A stretch of DNA of 64,000 nucleotides from Flavobacteriales bacterium (GTDB lineage: Bacteria; Bacteroidota; Bacteroidia; Flavobacteriales_E; Vicingaceae). Shown in pieces: positions 9,398-18,063 of this stretch. The first letter of the stretch is position 1. Each line of letters begins with the position of its first letter. The DNA lies in contig JACJZA010000009.1 in the NCBI GenBank assembly GCA_020635825.1, positions 1 through 64,000 on the forward strand, given 5' to 3'. Under the pieces are notes generated by a model that saw only the letters and a program-made list of their open reading frames with translations, was not told where the DNA came from and did not search any database. Both the position numbers and the translations under genes were made by a program.

Positions 9398-10291
9398 TTA
9401 TCTCTTTTTAATTAATAAATCTACCCAACCTGTTTTATTTACATTAAAATTGATTAAATACTCAAAAAACGAATCTAAATCTGACAATTCAAGATTATTA
9501 ATGAATAAATCATCTATTTTAGCTGTTTTATAATTAACTAAACCAACCAATTCTACTACTTTATAATTTGTAATTAAATATTCTAAAAATTCTTTAGGAT
9601 TAGTTCCTTGTTTTTGTAAATGAGAAGGAGAAAACTCAGTCTTAATAAGCCAATTGGAATTGTTCTTTAACACAGTTTTTGCACCGGCAAAAACAGATTT
9701 TTCAAACCCTTGTGTATCAATTTTAATAAAAGTAAAGTGAAAATCTTTTTTACCACTTAGAATAGTGTCTATGGAAGTAGTTACTACACTTTCTTTTTTC
9801 CAATAAGAAGAAGGAGCTTCCACTCTATTATCTTGACTATGAACAGGATTAATGCTAAATCCTTTTATATCCCCACTATTTTCATCACAAATTGCTTGAA
9901 CAACTTCAATATTATTACATTTATTTCTTTTTTTATTTAATTCAATATATTCACACAACCATTTACTCGGTTCAATAGCAACAACAGAAGAATTAGAGAA
10001 AATTTTAGCATATAAAACGGAAATAAAACCATAGTTAGCACCTACATCTATTACAATATCTGGGTTACACTCCTTTGCAATTAATTTATATAAAGGATTA
10101 ATTACTTCCTGGTATGAACCTCTATCAAAATAAGCCTGACCACCTTTTTCTAAAGCATTAATAGTCAATTCAATTCCATTAATATTTTGAGTTTGATTAA
10201 TCTTTAATTTTAAAATATGTACTAAAAAATATATCCATACTTTACCTATTACTCTATTTATTTTTCTTACAAGAAATAAAAGTTTTAACAT
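9398..10291 (-). CDS. FkbM-family methyltransferase
   Basis: 297 residues. The FkbM methyltransferase core is clear: PDIVIDVGANYGFISVLYA (SAM-binding motif I), VVAIEPSKWLCEYIELN, then FIKIDTQGFEKSVFAGA, which matches the family's IDxxGxE motif. A hydrophobic stretch near the N-terminus (KVWIYFLVHILKL) may hold it at the membrane. FkbM enzymes O-methylate sugars or polyketides; in this setting a sugar of the surface glycan is the likely acceptor, but that is inference. It is the first gene after the terminator at 10331-10362, so it probably has its own promoter, and it heads the run to the PKD protein. Confidence 0.88.
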   Translation of the reverse strand: MLKLLFLVRKINRVIGKVWIYFLVHILKLKINQTQNINGIELTINALEKGGQAYFDRGSYQEVINPLYKLIAKECNPDIVIDVGANYGFISVLYAKIFSNSSVVAIEPSKWLCEYIELNKKRNKCNNIEVVQAICDENSGDIKGFSINPVHSQDNRVEAPSSYWKKESVVTTSIDTILSGKKDFHFTFIKIDTQGFEKSVFAGAKTVLKNNSNWLIKTEFSPSHLQKQGTNPKEFLEYLITNYKVVELVGLVNYKTAKIDDLFINNLELSDLDSFFEYLINFNVNKTGWVDLLIKKR

Positions 10292-10330
10292 ACTATCTTT
10301 GTTTTACTATTTTTCAATATTACACTAATT

Positions 10331-10362
10331 AAAAAAGGTGCCTAAATATAAGCACCTTTTTT
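10331..10362 (-). terminator. Rho-independent terminator after the LamG gene
   Basis: An 11-base inverted repeat, aaaaaaggtgc at 10331-10341 and gcacctttttt at 10352-10362, with a 10-base loop. It is A-rich on one side and T-rich on the other, so it could work in both directions, but the only gene ending into it is the minus-strand LamG gene (stop at 10385). Confidence 0.85.
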
Positions 10363-10384
10363 TAAAATCAATATTACAAATCAA

Positions 10385-11449
10385 TTAATGATATGACACT
10401 TTTTTAATAATTACTTTTTTATTATCAATAATGATTTTCACAAAATAAATACCTGAAGGGAAATTAGTAATATCTATAGACATGCTAATATTAATATTAT
10501 CAACCATTATTTGTTGACCATTAATATTGTAAACTTCAATTCTTACATTGTTATTGTTTTCTAACAAAATATTAAATTTTCCATTATTAGGATTAGGAAA
10601 AATTACAATTTCATCTTCCATAAAAAATTCATTAGAAACTGTTGTTGTAATTATATTACACTCTCCTGCAATAAAATTAGAAGTTGCTCCATTCAAATTA
10701 AAATCATTCAAATTTCCATCATTGCTATTCAAAGAATTATCTGTTACCTGTGTTATTCCAATATTATTACCACCTGATATTCCTTGATTGAAATTATAAT
10801 AAACCAACAGATTAGCTTCATTCCCTGTTAATTCATTATTCATATTCGCTTGTATTTCTCCCTGAGTTCGAACTTCTGTCCAAATTCTAAACTCATCTAT
10901 ATCTCCATTGTAAAATTGAGATGTAAGAGGGCTTCCTGTATGTTGATTATCCCACTCTTGACCTATACTATATAAATCATCTGAAGCTAATGTGAAGTTT
11001 GAAGTAAAACTCCCTTCATTTACACCATCTATATATATTGTTCCTATACTTCCATCCCTAACATATGCTATATGATGACATTGATTATCCGCTATTACTT
11101 GTGTACTAATAAAATCTATATTGCTTCCTGCTACAGAACCTTCATCTTCAATCACTAATTTTCCGTCTTGACTTGTTGCTCCACCCACAAACATTAAAAA
11201 TCTATTTCCATTACTTGTCATATTATTTATGGTAAATAAAGAAGTTCTAACACTGCTTGTTTGGTTTAAAACATTAGCTTTCATCCAAAATTCAACTGTA
11301 AAACTTGTTTCTCCCGCCAAAGGTATTGCAACAGAATTAAGTTCTAAATAATCACTTGTTCCATCAAAATTTAATAAATGATTTTGTGAAAAAAGTAGGT
11401 TTGTGATAATACACAATGAAAATAAAAAATATGATTTTTTAAACTCCAT
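10385..11449 (-). CDS. LamG-domain secreted protein with T9SS type A sorting domain
   Basis: 354 residues. A signal peptide (residues 1-21, ending LLFSQ) precedes a LamG/concanavalin-like domain at about residues 25-240 (FDGTSDYLEL, FTVEFWMKAN, YIDGVNEGSF, YNGDIDEFRIWTEVRT, LLVYYNFNQG). The last 80 residues (IVIFPNPNNGKFNI, IEVYNINGQQI, FPSGIYFVKI) are a Por-secretion type A sorting domain, so the protein should be exported by the type IX system and attached to the cell surface or released. LamG domains usually bind sugars or protein ligands. It sits between two FkbM methyltransferase genes and is followed by a strong terminator; 86 AT-rich bases separate it from the gene upstream. Ligand unknown. 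Confidence 0.9.
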   Translation of the reverse strand: MEFKKSYFLFSLCIITNLLFSQNHLLNFDGTSDYLELNSVAIPLAGETSFTVEFWMKANVLNQTSSVRTSLFTINNMTSNGNRFLMFVGGATSQDGKLVIEDEGSVAGSNIDFISTQVIADNQCHHIAYVRDGSIGTIYIDGVNEGSFTSNFTLASDDLYSIGQEWDNQHTGSPLTSQFYNGDIDEFRIWTEVRTQGEIQANMNNELTGNEANLLVYYNFNQGISGGNNIGITQVTDNSLNSNDGNLNDFNLNGATSNFIAGECNIITTTVSNEFFMEDEIVIFPNPNNGKFNILLENNNNVRIEVYNINGQQIMVDNINISMSIDITNFPSGIYFVKIIIDNKKVIIKKVSYH

Positions 11450-11535
11450 TATATCTCAATAAAAAAATAAATATATAACATATTTAAATTATTTTTTAAA
11501 CGGTAGTTAATTTAAAATAATCGGTTCATTTCAAG

Positions 11536-12300
11536 CTATTTTATACTCTTGAAAACACCAATTAAATATCGAAATCTATAAACAATAGAAAAAGATAAGT
11601 TTCGTAAAATTCTCGATAAAAAGTTATTAGATTTTTTTACTATAAAATGCTTTTTGAACCAATAAGGTGCGAATCCTGCTTTGTTAAAATACTTAAATAT
11701 TTTCCATGGATAAAGCCCAGTATTGGAATCTTTCCAATCATGAATTTCTATTAAAAAAGTAACATCATGTTTACTTAATTCAGAACAAGCACCTTTAAAT
11801 GCAGAAAATTCAGCACCTTCCACATCTATTTTGGCAAATATTTTTTGCTTAGGAAATTGATTTAATAAACTTATTAATGAAATTGTTGAAACACTCTCCA
11901 TCGTTAAATCAACCTCTTTCATGTAAGTTTTAATATGGTCATTAATAAACAAAGAGCCACTCACATTTGATTCTGTGACATAAAAGTCAATAGATTCATC
12001 ATCTTTTTCGTAAAACGCCCTATGAAGTGCTTGTATTTTATTTTGATTTAGAGATTCCCATTCTTTACAACTCTCGTTTAACAACCTATAACGAATAGGA
12101 TCCGCCTCCACAGCAACTATGTTTTTATTTTTTAAGATTTTATTAGCAAAAAAAGTGTATTGTCCACCACTGGCTCCTATATCAAAAAACACATCACAAT
12201 CTTCAATCAAATTAGGTAAATCATCTATAATTTCCTTTTCATGACATTCTTCAGAAAAATAATATTTTTCCCATGTTTTTTTTAATTCTTCTTCTACCAT
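11536..12300 (-). CDS. FkbM-family methyltransferase, last gene of the glycan operon
   Basis: 254 residues with DVFFDIGASGGQYTFFAN (SAM-binding motif I), NIVAVEADPIRYRLLNE and IFAKIDVEGAEFSAFKGA, the last being the IDVEGAE signature of FkbM enzymes. It differs from the FkbM protein at 9398 in length and in most of its sequence, so the two are not a recent duplication. It begins 9 bases after the DUF115 gene and ends the closely packed operon; the next gene is 86 bases away. It probably methylates a sugar or acid group of the operon's product, which is inference from position. Confidence 0.88.
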   Translation of the reverse strand: MVEEELKKTWEKYYFSEECHEKEIIDDLPNLIEDCDVFFDIGASGGQYTFFANKILKNKNIVAVEADPIRYRLLNESCKEWESLNQNKIQALHRAFYEKDDESIDFYVTESNVSGSLFINDHIKTYMKEVDLTMESVSTISLISLLNQFPKQKIFAKIDVEGAEFSAFKGACSELSKHDVTFLIEIHDWKDSNTGLYPWKIFKYFNKAGFAPYWFKKHFIVKKSNNFLSRILRNLSFSIVYRFRYLIGVFKSIK

Positions 12301-12309
12301 TCTAATTCA

Positions 12310-13101
12310 TCAATTAAATAAACTATTATAATCTACCCTATCAAACACTTCTAATTTTCCACCTTTAGTAGCATTATATATTTTTCTATCATCTATTTCG
12401 TACATCAATTTAGCCATTTTATAGCTTTTCAATACATTGTGAAGTTTAGGATCATGCCACTTTTTTCCTTTTCCAAAATAATCAGGATGAAAGTGATTCA
12501 CATCATCTTCTGTACTTTCTATCACATTTCCATCAACAATAGCACTTTGGGGTATGTTGTAACTAAAATCCATTCCGATCAAATACACTTCAGTAAAACC
12601 TAAATAATATGCTAACTGAAGATTCACAATGGTTACGGATTGCCCACAAAATACTTCTGTAGAACAATCTTGAGAGAATCTTGGTTTTTCGAAATAAGGG
12701 CTCACATCATTAAAAAATGAGTAATCAAGATTAACAAAATACCTGTTGTTCCCTTTTTTAAATTTTGATTTGAATTTTGCTGGAAAAAACATGTAATCAC
12801 ATTCATATTCATTTATTTCCTTGATGTTATCATTGATTACATGTGGGTCTTCTACTGCATAAAAAGTAGGTTTATAACCCATTTCTCTAGTCTTATAATA
12901 AATAGAATTAACTGCAAAACTATACTCGTTTTTGAGTAATGATAAATCCAACTCATTAAGAGAAGGACCATTCCCAACTATAAAACATCTTTTTCCTTTA
13001 AACTTATCTTTTAACTGCCTCAATTCTTTTTTACTGCAACGGTATCTTCCAGGCTGGTCAATAAGAATAGATGGTAATATTTTTTTTATTTGTTTCTTCA
13101 A
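12310..13101 (-). CDS. DUF115 / GT42-like protein, possible CMP-sugar transferase
   Basis: 263 residues from a TTG start at 13099-13101; no nearer in-frame ATG precedes the domain, so this start is the only reasonable one. The core begins RCFIVGNGPSLNELDLSLL, the nucleotide-binding GNGPSL motif shared by DUF115 (Maf/MptE-like) proteins and by the CMP-sialic acid transferases of family GT42. Later segments LAYYLGFTEVYLIGMDFSY and NHFHPDYFGKGKKW lie where GT42 enzymes have their YLxGxDF strand and catalytic histidine loop. The conserved Arg of GT42 before the LAxxLG helix is not seen. It is annotated elsewhere as a 6-hydroxymethylpterin diphosphokinase-like protein, a name based on fold only. 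With a CMP-sugar synthetase in the same operon, a role in transferring the CMP-activated sugar is an attractive inference. Confidence 0.75.
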   Translation of the reverse strand: MKKQIKKILPSILIDQPGRYRCSKKELRQLKDKFKGKRCFIVGNGPSLNELDLSLLKNEYSFAVNSIYYKTREMGYKPTFYAVEDPHVINDNIKEINEYECDYMFFPAKFKSKFKKGNNRYFVNLDYSFFNDVSPYFEKPRFSQDCSTEVFCGQSVTIVNLQLAYYLGFTEVYLIGMDFSYNIPQSAIVDGNVIESTEDDVNHFHPDYFGKGKKWHDPKLHNVLKSYKMAKLMYEIDDRKIYNATKGGKLEVFDRVDYNSLFN

Positions 13102-13107
13102 AATTTT

Positions 13108-14157
13108 CTATCTGTAAAACGAACAACCCTGACATGGCTTTGGAAGCTCGTGTTTTTGTTCCCAATTATAAATAATTTTTTGACGATTTTCTTCTAAATT
13201 TTTCATTGGATCATCAACTGTTCCTAATTGCAATGAATTATCGCCAGGCATTTCAGAAATCATACATCCATCTGCCCAAACACCTCCATCTGCTGCATAT
13301 CTTGTTTTGTACAAGTAAGTACAAGCTCGAGTAGGATTTTTCACCTCATCCATATATTCCAAGTTCTCCAATTTTGGAATAGCATCGTTATTCATGTATT
13401 TGTACAACACTTCAATTGAACAGAAATCGTAACCGTGTTGATTAAACATTTGGTGCGCCTTTTCAAAATCTAATTTGTGATTCTTAGGTAAACGAAATTC
13501 TAAACTTACCCTCACCAAAATATTTTGATCTTTTAATTTTTTTTGAAATTGATTAATATTCTCCAACACTTCATTAAACTTATCAACTCCAAACATTATG
13601 TTATAGGTTTCTCTATCTAATCCACCCAATGAAAACAAAAGGGCAAAAATCTTTTTCTTTTTATCTTTTTTAAGAATTTCTATTAATTTATCTTGATTGC
13701 TATCATTCAGTAAAATGGCATTGGAATAAAAGAATATTTGTTTGATTTTTGATACATAAAGCATTTGTTCTACAAAGTACTCCCACTCCTTATTCATAAA
13801 AATATCACCCGTAGTTGGGGTAAAACTTATCAATGAGTAATTAGATTGTTCTATCTTTTCTATAGCTTTAGCAAAAGTATCTTTATCCATATTTTTTAGT
13901 CTTTTACCAGATTTTATGATATCCGGATAAAGACAAAAAATACAACGCGCATTACAGGCAGATGAAATTTCAAATTCGATAAAATGAGAACCAAATGAAC
14001 GTACTAAAATGTAATCGATAAAATGAATTAGTTTTCGAGTCAACTTTTGAACCAAGCTTCCCATTTTTCCATCTATGGAAATTAAGCTTCTTCTAACAGG
14101 CATTAAGCACAATGAAGCTGCTCTTTTTAGTTTAGTTGAAACAAACTTTTTAATCAT
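13108..14157 (-). CDS. Radical SAM/SPASM enzyme
   Basis: 349 residues. Residues about 67-75 carry CNARCIFC, the CxxxCxxC site for the 4Fe-4S cluster that cleaves S-adenosylmethionine. TPTTGDIFMNKEW follows, in the place of the usual GEP motif. The C-terminal part has further cysteines (RACTYLYK, ADGCMIS, and CQGCSFYR at the very end), as expected for a SPASM domain with auxiliary iron-sulfur clusters. Related enzymes modify peptides or act as dehydrogenases on sugars and alcohols. Here it lies between the D-2-hydroxyacid dehydrogenase (27 bases upstream) and the DUF115 gene (6 bases downstream), so it probably alters the sugar or its acyl group. The reaction is unknown. Confidence 0.85.
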   Translation of the reverse strand: MIKKFVSTKLKRAASLCLMPVRRSLISIDGKMGSLVQKLTRKLIHFIDYILVRSFGSHFIEFEISSACNARCIFCLYPDIIKSGKRLKNMDKDTFAKAIEKIEQSNYSLISFTPTTGDIFMNKEWEYFVEQMLYVSKIKQIFFYSNAILLNDSNQDKLIEILKKDKKKKIFALLFSLGGLDRETYNIMFGVDKFNEVLENINQFQKKLKDQNILVRVSLEFRLPKNHKLDFEKAHQMFNQHGYDFCSIEVLYKYMNNDAIPKLENLEYMDEVKNPTRACTYLYKTRYAADGGVWADGCMISEMPGDNSLQLGTVDDPMKNLEENRQKIIYNWEQKHELPKPCQGCSFYR

Positions 14158-14184
14158 AATTCTTATTAAACCAAAGAGTGGTTT

Positions 14185-15111
14185 TTACAAAGTTATCGAT
14201 TTAAAATCTATTAGGTGTCCAATGGCACTCATCCCCATGGCTAAAACAGCTTCTTTAGCATTTCCTCCTATATGAGGAGTGCAAATTAAATTAGGTAAAT
14301 TTAAAAGCAACATATTAGTTGGTGGTTCTTCTTCAAAAACATCTATTGCTGCAGCTTTTATTTTATGATTGCAAAGAGCTTCAAATAAATGGTTTTCTTC
14401 AATAATTCCACCACGCGCAGAATTAATAACAATTGCATTGTTCTTCATCAATGAAAAAGCATTTTCATTGATCATGTATTTTGTGTCTTTGGTTAACGGA
14501 GTGTGTACCGTAATTACATCAGAATTCTTAAAAATTTCCTCCTTTGATGTTTCTATCAATCCATTTTCCTTGTAATAATCGGTTTGGTCAATAATGTCAT
14601 TTACTAAAATCTTACAATTAAATGGTTTTAATAGTCTAATAAGTTCTTTTCCAATAAAGCCTACACCAATGATGCCCACTGTTTTTCCACTTAGTTGTTC
14701 GCCTCCATCTTTATTCCATGTTCCATTACTTAATTGATTAGATGTTTGATATAAGTTTCTTAATAAAGTAATCACATTTCCTAAAACCATCTCAGCTACT
14801 GAAGTTTTGTTTACACCTCCGGTCCATCCAATTTTGATATTCCTTTTTGCACAAGCTTCTAAATCAATGTTATTTAAACCTACGCCATATTTAGCTATAA
14901 TTTTTAAGTCTGGCAAATCATTCAACACTTCATCCGTTACATCATCCAAACCAACAATAGCGGCATCATATCCTTTTAAATACTCTACTAAGCCTTCGTG
15001 AGTAAACCTTAATCCTTCAGTATTTAATTTTGCATCAGGAAATTCTTGATTCATTTTGGCAATTAAATCAGGATGTTTTGAAAAGGAAGGAGATGTTACA
15101 GCTACTTTCAT
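14185..15111 (-). CDS. D-isomer-specific 2-hydroxyacid dehydrogenase (SerA-like)
   Basis: 308 residues, the usual length of the catalytic plus NAD-binding domains without the regulatory ACT domain of long SerA. The NAD site is VGIIGVGFIGKEL (GxGxxG, near residues 146-158). The catalytic residues are present: Arg in NSARGGIIEE, Glu in FEEEPP and His in CTPHIGGNA. It would interconvert a 2-keto acid and a D-2-hydroxy acid with NAD(H). It shares one base with the stop of the HAD gene before it, so translation is coupled. Within this operon a role in making a hydroxy-acid part of the glycan is more likely than serine synthesis, but this is inferred. Confidence 0.88.
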   Translation of the reverse strand: MKVAVTSPSFSKHPDLIAKMNQEFPDAKLNTEGLRFTHEGLVEYLKGYDAAIVGLDDVTDEVLNDLPDLKIIAKYGVGLNNIDLEACAKRNIKIGWTGGVNKTSVAEMVLGNVITLLRNLYQTSNQLSNGTWNKDGGEQLSGKTVGIIGVGFIGKELIRLLKPFNCKILVNDIIDQTDYYKENGLIETSKEEIFKNSDVITVHTPLTKDTKYMINENAFSLMKNNAIVINSARGGIIEENHLFEALCNHKIKAAAIDVFEEEPPTNMLLLNLPNLICTPHIGGNAKEAVLAMGMSAIGHLIDFKSITL

Positions 15112-15761
15112 TATTTAATTTGTTTTATTACTTCATTCAAACTTAGTAAATCCTTTATCTTAATTAGCTCTTTATCTTTAAAAAGTAACTCGTTTTCTTC
15201 GTGTTCTCTCAAAATGAAATGAAAATGATGATGCTTTGCAGCTTCATAATCAGTGGCAGCATCACCTATAAATACAACTTCATCAGAATTTAATTTATAC
15301 TTTGAAAGGAGTTCTTGACTCCATTTTATTTTATTGGTGGGAGAGCCACATATTTCTATAAAAAAATTGGAAATGTTTAACTGATTACAAATCATCTCTA
15401 TTTCCTTTTGAGGAGTGCCTGTGATAATAAATTGCTGATAATTGAACCTTAATTGATTAATTGCATTAAACGCACCATTTACATAAGGGCTTTCAACAAC
15501 TTTTTGCAACACTAATTCAGAAAATTTTTGAGCCCATTCTTGAATTTCATGTTCTGTAAGCTCTATTCCTAAATAGTTTTGATGCCAAAATTTAATTTTT
15601 TCAAACCGAGAAACCCCTCCATTTTCAACATGGTAGCGTTCTACTTTTTTAGCTATATTTTCCCCAAATTCTTCATACAATGCATAAAAAGCCTTCGACT
15701 TTATATCTGTCGATTCTTTTATTACACCATCAAAATCATAAAATATGGCTTTTATACTCAT
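15111..15761 (-). CDS. HAD-superfamily phosphatase
   Basis: 216 residues. The four HAD motifs are visible: FYDFDGVIKES (nucleophile Asp and second Asp), FIITGTPQKE (Thr motif II), the Lys in NKIKWSQELL, and EVVFIGDAATDYEAAK (motif IV acidic residues). An alpha-helical cap lies between motifs I and II as in phosphoglycolate phosphatase-like enzymes. The start overlaps the cyclase gene by 4 bases and the stop overlaps the dehydrogenase start by 1, showing translational coupling. In sialic acid and Kdo pathways a HAD phosphatase acts between the condensing step and CMP activation; the same job is proposed here. Confidence 0.88.
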   Translation of the reverse strand: MSIKAIFYDFDGVIKESTDIKSKAFYALYEEFGENIAKKVERYHVENGGVSRFEKIKFWHQNYLGIELTEHEIQEWAQKFSELVLQKVVESPYVNGAFNAINQLRFNYQQFIITGTPQKEIEMICNQLNISNFFIEICGSPTNKIKWSQELLSKYKLNSDEVVFIGDAATDYEAAKHHHFHFILREHEENELLFKDKELIKIKDLLSLNEVIKQIK

Positions 15762-16426
15762 TCTATTTTTGTAATTATGGTAACCGGTGCTCCGTCTGCA
15801 TTTTCTATTAATAAAGGAGCCACTATAACTTCCTTAAAAATAGTTTGAGAATTAATCGCTCTCAAATCTACTTCTTCGATGATTAGAATATCATTTTTAA
15901 TCAAATATTCTTTATGAGCTTCTCTTCCTATTTCTCTTTGTTGATAAGAATTCATTGAAATTAAATCAAACGCAATGGCTTTGAGTTGCGGAAATTTTTC
16001 TTTTAAAAAACTTGCAGTTTCGGGATGAAAACCCAGCCCATATTCCCAATATTCAGGAGTGTGTCTTTTATTACAAAAACCCGTTTTCACTATCAACATC
16101 TCAATATTTGAAGAGATATTTTCTATCACTAAATTCTTATTTCCAATTAAATAATCTTCCACTAAAGAAGCATCTACCTCCACAAAACCAATGTTTTGAA
16201 AAATGAAATGTTGAGCTAAATAATCTGAAGATTTTTTCCCGTCCACAGAAAAATGAAATGGATAATCAATATGAGTTCCATAATGAGTTGGCATTTCAAT
16301 GGTTGTATTATTACTGGTATCTCCACAACAAATGTCTCTCACTTTAGTTAACTTAAATCGGTCACCATTTCCATAACCGTAAGCCTCACTATTTAGAGGA
16401 TAAGAAAGAAACAATGTTTTACTCAT
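15758..16426 (-). CDS. Cyclase-family metal-dependent hydrolase (kynurenine formamidase-like)
   Basis: 222 residues. HYGTHIDYPFHF (residues about 48-59) is the HxGTHxDxPxH metal-binding signature of the cyclase family (PF04199), whose known members are bacterial kynurenine formamidase KynB and isatin hydrolase. The enzyme should hydrolyse an amide, formyl or cyclic amide/lactone bond using Zn2+ or Mn2+. It shares one base with the epimerase stop and overlaps the HAD gene by 4 bases. No other gene for tryptophan breakdown is nearby, so a role in the glycan precursor pathway, for example deacylation or lactone opening, is more likely. Substrate unknown. Confidence 0.85.
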   Translation of the reverse strand: MSKTLFLSYPLNSEAYGYGNGDRFKLTKVRDICCGDTSNNTTIEMPTHYGTHIDYPFHFSVDGKKSSDYLAQHFIFQNIGFVEVDASLVEDYLIGNKNLVIENISSNIEMLIVKTGFCNKRHTPEYWEYGLGFHPETASFLKEKFPQLKAIAFDLISMNSYQQREIGREAHKEYLIKNDILIIEEVDLRAINSQTIFKEVIVAPLLIENADGAPVTIITKIE

Positions 16427-17304
16427 TATTGCTTAATTAAGTCATGTGCCTGTTGGATGCAAGCTAGTAATCCTTGCCCCATATCAACATATGGATTGGG
16501 AGTTAATTTTTGACTGGTTTTAGGTGAGAAGCTATAAGGTGTATATTTATAATGGTTTTTGTAACCATCTGCAGATAAATTAATTTTTAAACTACCACCT
16601 AAAATTTCATTAATCATTTTAAACAAATCACCTCTTTTTATTCTTTCAACGCCTGTAAGAACTAAGTGTTTATTCTTGTATTCTTCATGCTCTATTACAT
16701 CCGCCGAAAGTTTAGCAGCATCTAAAGCATGAATATATTCTCTAATTTCTTCTCCATCACCTGGATGATTGATTTCACCAGTTTTTACAGCCGTTTTTAC
16801 TAAATTAAAAATGTAATTATTTTCAAAATAACGATCACTATAAATTGAGCCATACCTTAAAATAGTATAGTCCAAGTTATATTTTTCTTTGTATTCTTCT
16901 ACAATTTTTTCTGATGACAACTTAGATAACCCATAAAAAGAACCTTTATCACTCATAGCATAAGCACTGCTTGCATAAACAAAATGTTTAACACAGTGTT
17001 TAACCGATAAATCAATCAAGTTTAGGTTTCCCATTACATTTAATTCAAATACAGGAATGGGGTTTTCTACTGCTTTTTCTAAACTGGCAAAACCAGCTAA
17101 ATTATAAACCACATCGAACTGATGTTCAGAAAATAATTTTTCCAACAAGTCTCTATCTAAAATATCTACCTTAACAAATCTTTCGGAAGGAATAAATTCA
17201 GAAATAGCAATATCCATTGCCACTACATCATGTCCTCTTTCTAATAATTCGGCAACCAAATAACTACCTAAAAATCCTGTACCTCCAAAAACTGCTACCT
17301 TCAT
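16426..17304 (-). CDS. NAD-dependent epimerase/dehydratase (extended SDR)
   Basis: 292 residues. The NAD-binding GGTGFLGSYLVAEL (GxxGxxG) is at the N-terminus, and VYNLAGFASLEKAV and YASSAYAMSDKG follow as in UDP-hexose 4-epimerases. The catalytic pair is in FYGLSKLSSEK (YxxxK). The C-terminal substrate domain is short, with REYIHALDAAKLSADVI. It may epimerise, oxidise or dehydrate a nucleotide-linked or free sugar. It starts 3 bases after the aldolase stop and shares one base with the cyclase start. It could prepare the aldehyde used by the aldolase or alter its product; the order of reactions cannot be read from the sequence. Confidence 0.88.
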   Translation of the reverse strand: MKVAVFGGTGFLGSYLVAELLERGHDVVAMDIAISEFIPSERFVKVDILDRDLLEKLFSEHQFDVVYNLAGFASLEKAVENPIPVFELNVMGNLNLIDLSVKHCVKHFVYASSAYAMSDKGSFYGLSKLSSEKIVEEYKEKYNLDYTILRYGSIYSDRYFENNYIFNLVKTAVKTGEINHPGDGEEIREYIHALDAAKLSADVIEHEEYKNKHLVLTGVERIKRGDLFKMINEILGGSLKINLSADGYKNHYKYTPYSFSPKTSQKLTPNPYVDMGQGLLACIQQAHDLIKQ

Positions 17305-17307
17305 TTT

Positions 17308-18063
17308 TTATTTTTTTAATAATTGCATTTGTTCTCTAGCTTTATCACCTAAAAAGAAAAAGTCTAAAGAAAAAGCTAAAAATGTATAACCTAAATCTAT
17401 TTTAGCATTTGTAAAACTATGATCAGATTGTATCACATGAGCTCCCTTAGGTTTATTTAAGTCATCACATATCTGGTCATATTTAGTAATTGCTTCTTTT
17501 ACTTCGGGTAAATCATACTGCCCAGGTTTATTCATGGAAGCTGACAAATCATAAGGACCAATTAAAGTAGAATCAATTTCATCAATAGATAATATTTCTT
17601 CCAAATGATGTATTGCATCAATATGCTCTATTTGGGCTATTATCACAATCTCTTTTTCCAATTTTTCTTGATATTGATCAAACCCAATTCCATAATTTTG
17701 TGCTCTAGATAACCCAACACCTCTTTTCCCTTTTGGTGGATAATAAACATAGTCAACCAATTTTTGGGCATCTTCTTTCGATTTTATCATCGGAACAATC
17801 ACACCATCAGCCCCGGCATCTAAAACTCTTTTTATGATAACTTCATCATTGGCATAAACCCTCACAAAAGCCTTGATATTTTTTGCTTGAATAAATCCAA
17901 TTAAATTTTGAATACTCTCAATATCAACAGCAGAGTGTTCTATGTCAATAGTTAACCAATCAAAACCTGCCGTAGACATTATTTCAATTACCGCTTGGTT
18001 AGGAATGGTAATCCAGCTTCCTAAGGTTAATTGTTTACTTCTTATTTTTTGCTTTAATGTCAT
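17308..18063 (-). CDS. HpcH/HpaI-family (2-keto-3-deoxy-acid) aldolase
   Basis: 251 residues, the usual family length. Signature segments are GFDWLTIDIEHS, KAFVRVYAND, LDAGADGVIVPMIKS, YYPPKGKRGVGLSRAQNYG, IAQIEHIDA and STLIGPYDLSASM. The Glu of QIEH and the Asp of GPYDLS are the expected divalent-metal ligands, and the Arg of FVRV the expected pyruvate-binding residue. Family members make or break a carbon-carbon bond between pyruvate and an aldehyde, giving 2-keto-3-deoxy acids. The gene overlaps the CMP-sugar synthetase stop by one base. In place of the missing NeuB/KdsA-type synthase, this aldolase could form the keto-acid sugar that is later CMP-activated. Confidence 0.9.
   Translation of the reverse strand: MTLKQKIRSKQLTLGSWITIPNQAVIEIMSTAGFDWLTIDIEHSAVDIESIQNLIGFIQAKNIKAFVRVYANDEVIIKRVLDAGADGVIVPMIKSKEDAQKLVDYVYYPPKGKRGVGLSRAQNYGIGFDQYQEKLEKEIVIIAQIEHIDAIHHLEEILSIDEIDSTLIGPYDLSASMNKPGQYDLPEVKEAITKYDQICDDLNKPKGAHVIQSDHSFTNAKIDLGYTFLAFSLDFFFLGDKAREQMQLLKK

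Noticed and set aside
14185..15111. The D-2-hydroxyacid dehydrogenase as serA of serine synthesis
   Set aside because: Its place within a coupled glycan operon and lack of an ACT domain make a pathway-specific role more likely; the symbol is not used.
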